Of a DNA stretch of 7,073 nucleotides, positions 1-6,994 are shown piece after piece. Origin of the DNA: Acidobacteriota bacterium (GTDB taxonomy: Bacteria; Acidobacteriota; Terriglobia; Terriglobales; Acidobacteriaceae); contig JAJYSL010000222.1 of NCBI GenBank assembly GCA_021793595.1, positions 1-7,073 of the forward strand, read 5' to 3'. Position numbers and translations under genes: made by a program. Below the pieces are notes generated by a model. It saw only the letters and a list, made by a program, of their open reading frames with translations. It did not search any database and was not told where the DNA came from. Position 1 is the first letter of the stretch. Each line of letters begins with the position of its first letter.

Positions 1-551
1 TTGGGCTGCTTGCCGCCATAGGGCCATGGACTCGACGCGCCCTGCACGGTAGCGAGCTGCGGACGCAGAAAATTCGTGCCAAGATCGAAGAGCTGCTGCT
101 GGCTCAGTCCCCTGCCGGACAGCGCCAGGTCCAGCACCGGCACGGAGGACGCGTTATACGTAAGGATGAGCGGCGGCAACGTGCCCTGCGGGAAGTTGCG
201 CAGCATGGTCTGGGAGATAGCGGTGACCTGGGCCACGCCGGCTTCCACGTCAGTCCCCGGATGAAAATAAATTTTCGTGACGGAGGTGCCAGTGACCGCC
301 TGGGTCTCCAGGTGTTCGACATTATCGACCGTGGTGGTGACCGCGCGCTCGAACACGCTGTCGATTCTGTCGGCCATCTGTTCCGGCGATAACCCGTTGT
401 AGGCCCAAACCACCCCAACCACCGGAATATTGATGTCCGGGAAAATGTCCGTCGGAGTGCGCAGGATCACCGTGATCCCAAGAATCAGGATGAGCAGGGA
501 AACGACAACGAAGGTATATGGCCTGCGTAATGCCAGGCGAACTATCCACAT
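1..551 (-). CDS. RND (HAE1/AcrB-type) efflux permease, N-terminal part, runs off the window
   Basis: Inner-membrane, proton-driven pump subunit of a tripartite efflux system. Only the first 183 residues are in the window; the family is normally above 1000 residues, and the 3' end lies beyond the left edge. The protein begins MWIVRLALRRPYTF, followed by a hydrophobic first membrane helix at about residues 12-31. The porter-domain start follows, with RTPTDIFPDINIPVV, GLSPEQMADRI, FERAVTTTVDNVEH and later ATVQGA and PYGGKQ, all typical of AcrB/MdtB-like permeases. The ATG at 551-549 has a ribosome binding site AGGAAA (minus strand, 562-557) six bases upstream. The gene is divergent from the GH15 remnant, 18 bases from that open frame, so its promoter must lie within roughly 560-665. 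Substrate cannot be told from this part; the membrane fusion and outer membrane partners are not in the window. Confidence 0.93.
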   Translation of the reverse strand, partial: MWIVRLALRRPYTFVVVSLLILILGITVILRTPTDIFPDINIPVVGVVWAYNGLSPEQMADRIDSVFERAVTTTVDNVEHLETQAVTGTSVTKIYFHPGTDVEAGVAQVTAISQTMLRNFPQGTLPPLILTYNASSVPVLDLALSGRGLSQQQLFDLGTNFLRPQLATVQGASSPWPYGGKQP

Positions 552-569
552 GCAAGTTTCCTAATCAGG

Positions 570-1265
570 ATGGAAGATTGGAGTCGGTCGAAGTACGTAG
601 AATCGAGCATCAAATTATCGATAATCCTACGATACACCCGATTGCCGCGCTCCGCAGCTCCAAACCGTGGAAAACCGCGACAATTCGTCTACTCCAACAC
701 CATGGCCTGGGTCGCTTTCGACCGGGCTATCAAGAGTTTCGAGCAGCACGGCATGGAGGATCCCGTTGAGAAATGGAAACTCCTCCGCCAGAAACTGCAC
801 GACGAAGTATGCCACCACGGATTCAATCGCAAACTGAATAGCTTTGTGTCGTACTACCGAGCCAATAAGATTGACGCTTCCCTGCTGCTACTGCCTCTCG
901 TCGGTTTCCTGCCACCGACCGACAAGCGTATCCAGGGAACCATCCGTGCGATTGAAAAGCATTTGATGACCGACGGTTTCTTGAAACGCAATCGTCCTGA
1001 CCGCAAAACCGAACGTCAAGGAGCGTTTCTTGCGTGCAGCTTTTGGCTGGTGCAGGCCCTCGCGTTGATGGGCCGAAAACGCGATGCGGAGAAGCTATTC
1101 AGAAAGCTATTGAGGCTAACCAACGACGTCGGGCTGCTGTCGGAGGAATACGACACTCGAACACGCGAGCTCATTGGTAACTTCCCGCAGGCTCTGTCGC
1201 ATATTGCACTGGTAAATGCGGCCTTCCCTCTGGATCCCCAGCCAGAACATCAACTTCGCGGATAA
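570..1265 (+). pseudogene. GH15 glucoamylase/trehalase-type enzyme, C-terminal remnant
   Basis: The open frame is 231 codons, but recognisable GH15 sequence starts only at RGKPRQFVYS (from about 666). It continues through MAWVAFDRA, DASLLLLPLVGFLPP, GAFLACSFWL, LLSEEYD (residues 189-195) and GNFPQALSHIALVNAAF to what looks like the natural C-terminus. This is the last third of the (alpha/alpha)6-barrel; full bacterial GH15 proteins are around 600 residues. The Glu pair in LLSEEYD should include the general base. The general acid, normally the Glu of a GIWE-type motif directly before the RGxPR segment, is absent: the residues there are SAAPN. The first 32 codons do not resemble GH15 and probably read through the RND promoter region. 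The first ATG (570) has only a poor, too-close AGG, and the next (702) has no ribosome binding site. A hydrolytic product is very unlikely. The intact reading frame suggests the loss is recent or that the fragment is tolerated. Confidence 0.8.
614..625. promoter_or_regulatory. 12-bp perfect palindrome upstream of the RND gene, possible operator
   Basis: ATTATCGATAAT reads identically on both strands and lies about 63 bases upstream of the RND start codon. Read on the minus strand it contains GATAAT, a five-of-six match to a -10 hexamer, though I see no good -35 at the right distance. Its position fits an operator for a local repressor, but no regulator gene is visible, and a 12-bp palindrome in a relatively AT-rich patch can arise by chance. 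Confidence 0.25.
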
Positions 1266-1305
1266 CTAGAGGACTGGCTGGAGATTCCACTTCAAGGACC
1301 AGCCG

Positions 1306-1572
1306 CTATTTACTGGAGGATTTCTTCTTCGGCACCTTGGCGCCGGATTTTCTGGCTTCCGATAATCCAATCGCGATGGCCTGTTTCGGGTTCGTGACCT
1401 TCCGGCCCGATCCGCTCTTCAGCTTTCCCTGCTTGAACGCCTTCATCTCCCGCTCGACGCTCTTGCCTGCCTTGGGACTATATCTTCTGGTACTCGACTT
1501 CTTCTTGCTGGAGCTTTTCTTGGCTGAGGATTTTCTCGGGCGGCTCGTGCTGCTGGATTTCTTGGTTGCCAT
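1306..1572 (-). CDS. Small basic Lys/Ser-rich protein, DUF6496-like
   Basis: An 88-residue protein with two parts. Residues 1 to about 40 are low complexity: mostly Lys, Ser, Arg and Thr in SSSK/KKSS-type runs. The rest is a compact segment with REMKAFKQGKLKSGSG, KVTNPKQAIAIGLSEARKSGA and a basic tail KKKSSSK. The QAIAIGLSEAR signature matches the DUF6496 family as I remember it; no molecular function is established. The composition resembles histone-H1-like or nucleic-acid-binding tails, so DNA or RNA binding is a guess. I chose the ATG at 1572-1570 because a good ribosome binding site precedes it. A GTG 18 bases further upstream (1590) is in frame but would overlap that site. The gene faces the GH15 remnant, 40 bases from its stop, and is divergent from the first ASST gene. 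Confidence 0.82.
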   Translation of the reverse strand: MATKKSSSTSRPRKSSAKKSSSKKKSSTRRYSPKAGKSVEREMKAFKQGKLKSGSGRKVTNPKQAIAIGLSEARKSGAKVPKKKSSSK

Positions 1573-1577
1573 AGACG

Positions 1578-1587
1578 CTCTCCCTTT
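1578..1587 (-). promoter_or_regulatory. Ribosome binding site of the DUF6496-like gene
   Basis: AAAGGGAGAG on the minus strand ends five bases before the ATG at 1572. It supports that start over the upstream GTG at 1590. Confidence 0.6.
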
Positions 1588-1843
1588 CACTCCCGTTGGA
1601 AGCCGTCAACGAGCGCTGGGTTGCAGGTGAAACCCCCGCCGCGTGAGCGCGATGATGCCAGGATTTGTCCAGCAGCCGCAACCGTCTTGGGCTACCCGCG
1701 GCTCGCCCGACAAAATAGAATGAAGAGATTCGCCCGGCAAGTTTGCTCTTGTGTTTGCGCATGCGCGCGTTCAAGATATGTTGTCCCTTGGAGTGCGACG
1801 GCGTGTATGGTAAGCCTTGGGAAATCGAATGAGGTTTCAGATT

Positions 1844-3604
1844 ATGCGTAGAAATAGCGACTTCCTCGCGCGCTGCACATCTGCTGTGCTGTCCCTTCTG
1901 GCCGGCGCCGTTCTGGGCTGCGGGCAGCAACAGGTTCGACCCGCTCCCCTCATCGGCCGCGCCCCGGATGCCGTGCAGCCAGGCAGAGTCGACTCGACCC
2001 AGAATCCGCAAGTCGCCCGCTACACCATCGTTCCGCAATCGGCAGCGCAGGTCACGGTAGACTTTGGGCCCACCACTGACTATGGCAAGCAGACCTCAAC
2101 GGTCATAGATTCCGGCGGTCAGCCTGCCAGTATTTTCGTCGCGGGCATGCGCGCCGATACCACCTACCACATGCGCGCGTCCGTTCGCTTCCAAGATGGA
2201 ACCACGCTGAACGACTTCGACCACACCTTCACCACGGGACACTATCCGCAGGACTGGATTCCGCCAATCACGGTTCAAACCACGGGAACTCCGCAGCCCG
2301 GCGTGGAGTTGCTGAATCCCACCATTGGTCGATACGCGCAGGCGACCGTGACAGACCTGAAGGGAAACGTCCTGTGGTCCTACGACTATCCAGATCGCGA
2401 ATCCTCGTCGTGGGTGCAATTTCATCGCTATGTACACTCCGCATATTTGACACTGATCGGCTGGCGCAATTGGGTGAGTCAAAAGCTGGGGCTGCACCCA
2501 AGCGGCAAGCCGATGCTGTGGAATGGGTCGCTTTGGAAGGCGCCCCCTCCCGATCGACGCTTCGCTACCATCATTAATCCCATCAAGATGCTTCCTAATG
2601 GCGACTTCATCATGGTCATCGGACTAGCCTCGCACGCGCTGCTAGACAGCCCTGATGGCAACCCGCCGCCCCACACGCCGAGCGTGGTGCGCGAGATCAA
2701 TCTCGCCGGCCAAACCGTCCGCCAGCTATCGATTGCAGATCTGAACAAGAAACTTCGTGCCACCGGGTACACGGGGCCCACGCTGGAAATTCTGCATCAC
2801 GACGTGGCGGTCCTGCCCAACGGCCACTGGATCGTGATCGCGAATGGCACCCGCGAATATTCCAATCTTCCTGGCTATCCGGGCACAACCCGCGTCATTG
2901 GCGATGTCCTGGTCGATCTGGACAATCATCTCAATCCCGTGTGGACGTGGAACGAATTCGACCATCTGGATGTGCGTCGTCATCCCATGGATTTCCCCGA
3001 CTGGACCCACACGAATGCCGTTCTCTACACCCGCGATGACGGCAACCTGATCGTCTCCATGCGCACCCAACATTGGGTTATCAAGATCGACTACGACCAT
3101 GGACATGGCAGTGGCAAGATCCTGTGGCGGCTGGGAGCAGGCGGCGACTTCAAGCTGCTTAACGGAAATCCTCCGACCGACTGGAACTATGGCCAGCACA
3201 ATCCCGCAATTTTCGGCGATCGCGATGCCGGTGTTTTCGACCTGGGCATGATGGATAACGGCAACAATCGAGTGATGCCCGACGGGAAAACCTGTGTGGA
3301 CAAAGGCGAGCCCCACTGCTACACCACCGTTCCCATCTTTCGCATCGACGAGAACGCAAAGACGGCCACCCTGATCTTTCACGATATCTTTCCACCCAGC
3401 CAATACTCCATGTGGGGTGGCGGCGTGGAGTCTTTAGCGAACGGAGATCTGCAGATTGATTTATGCCACCAGGGGAAGGCTTCCAATATTTATGAGGTCA
3501 CCCAAAGCGCTAATCCCAAAGTGATATGGCGCATGCACGTCGCGCGCAACAATGTATACCGCGCGCTGCGCCTGCCCAGCCTCTATCCCGGGGTGCAATG
3601 GTAG
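1844..3604 (+). CDS. Lipoprotein arylsulfate sulfotransferase (ASST family), paralog 1
   Basis: Predicted PAPS-independent sulfotransferase that moves sulfate from one phenolic sulfate ester to another phenol via a sulfo-histidine; 586 residues, close to the E. coli enzyme. An RR-containing n-region and hydrophobic stretch lead to lipobox VLGC (Cys26), so it should be lipid-anchored outside the cytoplasm. A beta-sandwich domain at about 45-140 (VDFGPTTDYGKQT, HTFTT) matches the ASST N-terminal domain; the propeller follows. By alignment from memory with E. coli ASST (His252, His356, Arg374, His436), the catalytic set is His319 (LHHD), His389 (DWTHTN), Arg407 (SMRTQ) and His452 (GQHNP); the 389-407 spacing of 18 equals 356-374. 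Cys484 and Cys492 form a CX7C pair. Three starts are possible: TTG 1817, ATG 1829 (GGGA six bases upstream) and ATG 1844 (GAGG nine bases upstream). I prefer 1844 because its leader matches the paralog's in length. No Dsb partner is nearby; the natural substrate is unknown. Confidence 0.9.
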   Translation: MRRNSDFLARCTSAVLSLLAGAVLGCGQQQVRPAPLIGRAPDAVQPGRVDSTQNPQVARYTIVPQSAAQVTVDFGPTTDYGKQTSTVIDSGGQPASIFVAGMRADTTYHMRASVRFQDGTTLNDFDHTFTTGHYPQDWIPPITVQTTGTPQPGVELLNPTIGRYAQATVTDLKGNVLWSYDYPDRESSSWVQFHRYVHSAYLTLIGWRNWVSQKLGLHPSGKPMLWNGSLWKAPPPDRRFATIINPIKMLPNGDFIMVIGLASHALLDSPDGNPPPHTPSVVREINLAGQTVRQLSIADLNKKLRATGYTGPTLEILHHDVAVLPNGHWIVIANGTREYSNLPGYPGTTRVIGDVLVDLDNHLNPVWTWNEFDHLDVRRHPMDFPDWTHTNAVLYTRDDGNLIVSMRTQHWVIKIDYDHGHGSGKILWRLGAGGDFKLLNGNPPTDWNYGQHNPAIFGDRDAGVFDLGMMDNGNNRVMPDGKTCVDKGEPHCYTTVPIFRIDENAKTATLIFHDIFPPSQYSMWGGGVESLANGDLQIDLCHQGKASNIYEVTQSANPKVIWRMHVARNNVYRALRLPSLYPGVQW

Positions 3605-3649
3605 AGAGAGAGAAAACAGCGGCCAGCGCGCTCCCGCGAACATTGAACA

Positions 3650-4774
3650 TCAACCGGCGACCAAGGCCGCCTTTCCGTTCTTCGCGTGCAGGAATGCTTC
3701 TTCATGTTGCGCAGGAACTACCACCAGCTCGCCCATGCGCCAGCTGTTCGGATAATCGGTTTGACTGACGATCTTCCAATCGGGAGCGGCAAACTCAACC
3801 AGCACTGAATTATCCACATCGTTCAACACAATATTGCCGTTCGGGAGGCGTGTACAGTCTTGAATCCAGCCGCCATCGTAGAAAATGTTTCCGATGACCT
3901 TCAGGTCATCGTCCAGCAGCACCAGTTCCTTCGATAGGCTGTTGCAGAAAATCCATCCGCCCGGAATTTTCTCGAGACTATGCGGCCTCGCCAAACCCTC
4001 CAGAATTACCTCGCCCTTTTGCTGCTCTGGCGGAAGACTGCGATCAATCTGAATCAAAGCTCCCTGGTGAAACAGCAGCGCCAGAATAAAGCGCTCTTCC
4101 TCTGGGTCGCGCACCACGGCGCAGTTCACATGTGTGCTCTGGTAGCGCGTGTGGTAATACAGGTTGCGATGTTCGCCGCCACGTCCGCTGGGACGCGTAT
4201 CGCCGGATGGAGTCACATTGTAGCCATGTTCCGCCGCCCACCATTCCCAAATCACGTTGCCTTGCAGATCTACTTCGACGACCAGATCGGTGCCGCACGC
4301 CGCCGCCAGCAACCCGCGCCGGGTCCTCTCCAGGCTGTGCAAATCGTTGAAATACGGATGAGAGATGCGCTGCAGCAGCTCGCCGGGTTCGTTCGGCTTC
4401 AGCCCGATGCGGAAAATGTTCCCCGCTTCAAAATCGTTCATGTACATCTGGCCGTCGGCGAAACAGTACCCCGCCGGATTTCCCAGCAACTTTCCCCAAT
4501 CAGACTGCCAGATGATCTCGCGCGTGTCCCAGTCGTAGACGACAAATGTTCCGGCGTAATCGGAGGGCGCGTCCATCGTCGGGCCCAGCTCATCCGCCGG
4601 CAAAAAACGGTATTCTTCCTTCACCCATGTCAACGGGATTTCGGATTGGGGTGCAGTTGCAATGCGGGTAGCCGCGACTTTCTGGCCTGGAAGCGGAGGC
4701 AAACCGCCTTCAATCTTCCAGCGCGCGCGGAGCCGCTCATTGTGCGTGGTGTATACAGAAGCTGCCAATAACAT
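3650..4774 (-). CDS. Beta-propeller protein, diverged ASST-like, function unknown
   Basis: A 374-residue protein with repeated propeller-type strands such as VVEVDLQGNVIWEW, LVLLDDDLKVIGN and RLPNGNIVLNDVDNSVLVEF. Motifs resemble short ASST-family proteins: DLHSLE (His146), STHVN (His215) and ARPHSLE (His265) could stand for the three histidines. Where ASST enzymes have Arg (SIRHQ in the downstream paralog), this protein has LLFHQ, with Phe235. If that alignment is right it is not a standard sulfotransferase, and may be a ligand-binding or structural relative. I see no signal peptide. The start is uncertain: 4774 is the first ATG, while GTG 4789 and TTG 4795 are in frame and the frame stays open to a stop at 4901-4903 without a further ATG or GTG. 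No convincing ribosome binding site precedes any of them. It converges on paralog 1 (45 bases between stops) and is divergent from paralog 2. An NHL or DUF4915-type propeller is the main alternative. Confidence 0.72.
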   Translation of the reverse strand: MLLAASVYTTHNERLRARWKIEGGLPPLPGQKVAATRIATAPQSEIPLTWVKEEYRFLPADELGPTMDAPSDYAGTFVVYDWDTREIIWQSDWGKLLGNPAGYCFADGQMYMNDFEAGNIFRIGLKPNEPGELLQRISHPYFNDLHSLERTRRGLLAAACGTDLVVEVDLQGNVIWEWWAAEHGYNVTPSGDTRPSGRGGEHRNLYYHTRYQSTHVNCAVVRDPEEERFILALLFHQGALIQIDRSLPPEQQKGEVILEGLARPHSLEKIPGGWIFCNSLSKELVLLDDDLKVIGNIFYDGGWIQDCTRLPNGNIVLNDVDNSVLVEFAAPDWKIVSQTDYPNSWRMGELVVVPAQHEEAFLHAKNGKAALVAG

Positions 4775-4948
4775 TCCATCAGGATACACGAACAAAATCG
4801 GCCATACGGAACCCTGCTGGCCCCGTCCCGTTTTCTGTTCGCAGAATGCTCCTTCACTTTTTTCAGCCAGAAGTTGTGGTTGCGGAGCAGGCGTTGTGCC
4901 TTAAATCGTACGCATGAACAAATCTAGATACCCAAAGTACTTTCTGCC

Positions 4949-4960
4949 TTACTTAAGTAA
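4949..4960. promoter_or_regulatory. 12-bp perfect palindrome between divergent propeller genes, possible operator
   Basis: TTACTTAAGTAA is a perfect inverted repeat, 105 bases upstream of the ASST paralog 2 start and about 175 bases from the divergent propeller gene's ATG. Directly downstream (4972-4977) is TACATT, a four-of-six match to a -10 hexamer, so a repressor here could cover the plus-strand promoter. No regulator gene is in the window. Confidence 0.3.
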
Positions 4961-5050
4961 TGCTTTCGTGTTACATTGACCCCATCATTCACTGTCGTTC
5001 TGCCGGCTGTGTTCCAGAAAACATAAGAAATCAATCGAATCCATAGTCCT

Positions 5051-5056
5051 GAGGAG
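5051..5056 (+). promoter_or_regulatory. Strong ribosome binding site of ASST paralog 2
   Basis: GAGGAG lies nine bases before the ATG at 5066. It is the best Shine-Dalgarno match in the window and fixes the start of this gene. Confidence 0.75.
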
Positions 5057-5065
5057 AATTGTGAG

Positions 5066-6994
5066 ATGGCCAGGAATTGCGCTCATTATGGCGCATGCTT
5101 GTTACTTGCGGCTGCGGCAATTTTGTCTGGATGCGCAAGCGGATCCAGCAGCATGGTCAATGCAGTCTCGCCCACCACAACCGCCAGCCTAAGCGCCACT
5201 TCCTACGACTTCGGCCAGAACATTGTCGGCAATCCTGAGACTCAGACCGTGGTTGAGGTCACCAATACCGGCACCAATCCGCTGACGCTGAATCCCACCA
5301 TTGTCGGATCGACCCCCGGCTTCACGATTATCGCCGCTCAGTCCTGTGGAACCACCCTGGCTGCGGCGTCGACCTGTCCCATCGTCATTACCTACGCTCC
5401 CATGACCGCCGGATCGCAAACCGCAACCCTCAATCTTGGCTTGGCCAATGTGCCTCTTCCGTTGGCTCCGGGACTGGTCGCCCTGACGGGAAGCTCTGCT
5501 GTAATGACAGCCGGTACCGTAACAGCCACCAGCAATCCGCAGGTGGCGCTTTACACGATTACGCCTCCGTTTGCCGGCAATGTCACCATCGACTTTGGCC
5601 CCACCACCAGCTACGGCAAGCAGACCTGGACAGTCGCCACCCCCAGCGGCGGCGGCCCGGTCAGCATTGAAGTCGCCGGCATGCTCGCCAACACCGCCTA
5701 CCACCTGCAGGCGGCTGTCACCCTGGCCAACGGCGTCACTGCCACCGACGTCGACCACACCTTCACCACCGCAAGCTATCCTGCAAATCTCATCCCGCCG
5801 ATTACAGCATCGACCACGCCAGGGCAGACGCCCCAACCCGGAATCGAAATCGTCAATGACATTGCCGGACCCTCGGCAGAGCTGATCTCAACCGACTTGT
5901 CCGGAAAGATTATCTGGGCATATGTTCCGGCAGAACCCACAAGCCAGTCTTATATCCTTGCCCCTAAACAGCTACCAAATGGCCACTTCGTCTTTCTCTT
6001 CGCTCCCGGGTCCTCCCTTCCGCTGCACGGAGGCTTGCCGTCGGGAGCGCCAAACTTGATCCGCGAGATCGATCTGGCAGGGAACACGGTGAAGCAGATC
6101 ACCATGGCACAGCTCAACACAAGGCTGGCCGCAGCCAACTACAACCTTACTCTGCAAGTGTTCAACCACGAGATCACCGTATTGCCGAACGGGCACTGGC
6201 TCGTTCTGGCAAACACTCTCAAAAGTGTCGTCTTGACCGGCCAGACAACGCCCACCCAGGTTCTGGGTGATGTCGTCGTCGATCTCGACACCAACTTAAA
6301 TCCAGTCTGGGTGTGGAATGAGTTCGATCACCTCGACGTCAACCGCCATCCTGCGAACTTTCCCGATTGGACGCATTCGAATGCCATCGTCTACTCGAAA
6401 GATGACGGCAACATCCTTGTATCCATCCGCCACCAGAGTTGGATTGTGAAGGTGAACTATGCCAACGGCTCCGGCGATGGCAGCATCCTCTGGCGCCTCG
6501 GATATCAGGGAGATTTCACCCTGATGAACAACGGTCAAGGCGACACCGACCCCGCCGATTGGTTTTACGGTCAACACGGACCCTCTATCACCACTCCGAA
6601 TACTTCGGGAATCTTTGGCCTGACGATGATGGACAACGGAGATTTTCGTATTTTCCCTGCTGGCGTCACCTGCGGCACTGGCAGCGCCCCGCCTTGCCTG
6701 TACAGCACGATTCCGGTTCTCCAGATCAACGAGGCCACAAAGACAGCTACCCTGGAAACGCATCAGATTCTACCCCCCAGCCTGTACAACTTCTTCGGTG
6801 GAAACGCCGAATTGCTACCAAACGGCAACCTGGAATACGACCTCTGTGCCTTGCCGGGGGCTCCGAATTCCCAAATTTTTGAGACTCCAAACCAGAGCAC
6901 ACCGGAGACTATCTGGAACTTGAAACTAGCTGGCAACTACGCCTATCAGTCCGTGGTGAAAGTCGCAGTTAGGGGGAGAGACCATTGTAGGTAG
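5066..6994 (+). CDS. Lipoprotein arylsulfate sulfotransferase with extra N-terminal beta-sandwich domain, paralog 2
   Basis: A 642-residue paralog of the 1844-3604 gene with the same predicted PAPS-independent sulfate transfer outside the cytoplasm. The leader ends in lipobox LSGC (Cys23). Residues about 38-145 form an added domain (ATSYDFGQNIVG, VVEVTNTGTNPLTL, TYAPMTAGS), the choice-of-anchor-D / ASPM-SPD2-hydin type frequent in acidobacterial surface proteins. Then come the ASST N-terminal sandwich (VDFGPTT-like, here IDFGPTTSYGKQT) and the propeller. The likely catalytic residues are His368 (NHE), His437 (DWTHSN), Arg455 (SIRHQ) and His504 (GQHGP); the 18-residue His-Arg spacing is kept. 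Cys536 and Cys544 form the same CX7C pair as in paralog 1. It lacks a segment of about 45-50 residues that paralog 1 has near residues 192-240. The C-terminus diverges from the paralog after NYAYQ (about 6949): it ends in VVKVAVRGRDHCR instead of LPSLYPGVQW, apparently because an insertion sequence begins there. Activity after this small tail change is uncertain. Confidence 0.88.
   Translation: MARNCAHYGACLLLAAAAILSGCASGSSSMVNAVSPTTTASLSATSYDFGQNIVGNPETQTVVEVTNTGTNPLTLNPTIVGSTPGFTIIAAQSCGTTLAAASTCPIVITYAPMTAGSQTATLNLGLANVPLPLAPGLVALTGSSAVMTAGTVTATSNPQVALYTITPPFAGNVTIDFGPTTSYGKQTWTVATPSGGGPVSIEVAGMLANTAYHLQAAVTLANGVTATDVDHTFTTASYPANLIPPITASTTPGQTPQPGIEIVNDIAGPSAELISTDLSGKIIWAYVPAEPTSQSYILAPKQLPNGHFVFLFAPGSSLPLHGGLPSGAPNLIREIDLAGNTVKQITMAQLNTRLAAANYNLTLQVFNHEITVLPNGHWLVLANTLKSVVLTGQTTPTQVLGDVVVDLDTNLNPVWVWNEFDHLDVNRHPANFPDWTHSNAIVYSKDDGNILVSIRHQSWIVKVNYANGSGDGSILWRLGYQGDFTLMNNGQGDTDPADWFYGQHGPSITTPNTSGIFGLTMMDNGDFRIFPAGVTCGTGSAPPCLYSTIPVLQINEATKTATLETHQILPPSLYNFFGGNAELLPNGNLEYDLCALPGAPNSQIFETPNQSTPETIWNLKLAGNYAYQSVVKVAVRGRDHCR

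Noticed and set aside
1276..1304. GGCTGG ... CCAGCC inverted repeat between the GH15 remnant and the DUF6496-like gene, as a terminator
   Set aside because: The stem is only six base pairs with a 17-base loop, and no T-run follows on either strand.
1757..1766. GCGCATGCGC palindrome upstream of ASST paralog 1
   Set aside because: Ten bases made of GC dinucleotides are expected by chance here, and no promoter hexamers line up with it.
1478..2038. 186-codon minus-strand open frame across the start of ASST paralog 1
   Set aside because: It overlaps two well-supported genes, its translation is Arg/Ser/His-rich without recognisable motifs, and it is the shadow of the real frames.
2726..3403. 225-codon minus-strand open frame inside ASST paralog 1, with similar frames opposite paralog 2 at 5189-5836 and 6296-6763
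   Set aside because: They lie antisense to frames with clear ASST motifs; long antisense frames are common opposite genes with biased third-position GC.
3601..3613. Short GA dinucleotide repeat (GAGAGAGAGA) overlapping the stop of ASST paralog 1
   Set aside because: Too short to call a functional repeat, and it is not repeated elsewhere in the window.
3605..3649. Possible bidirectional terminator between convergent genes (CGCG-CTCC-CGCG hairpin)
   Set aside because: A four-base-pair stem of a self-complementary word, with no T-tract; not distinguishable from chance in GC-rich DNA.
4976..5004. TTGACC at 4976-4981 as the -35 of a sigma-70 promoter for ASST paralog 2
   Set aside because: The -35 match is good, but the sequence 16-18 bases downstream (around TCTGCC) has no resemblance to a -10 hexamer.
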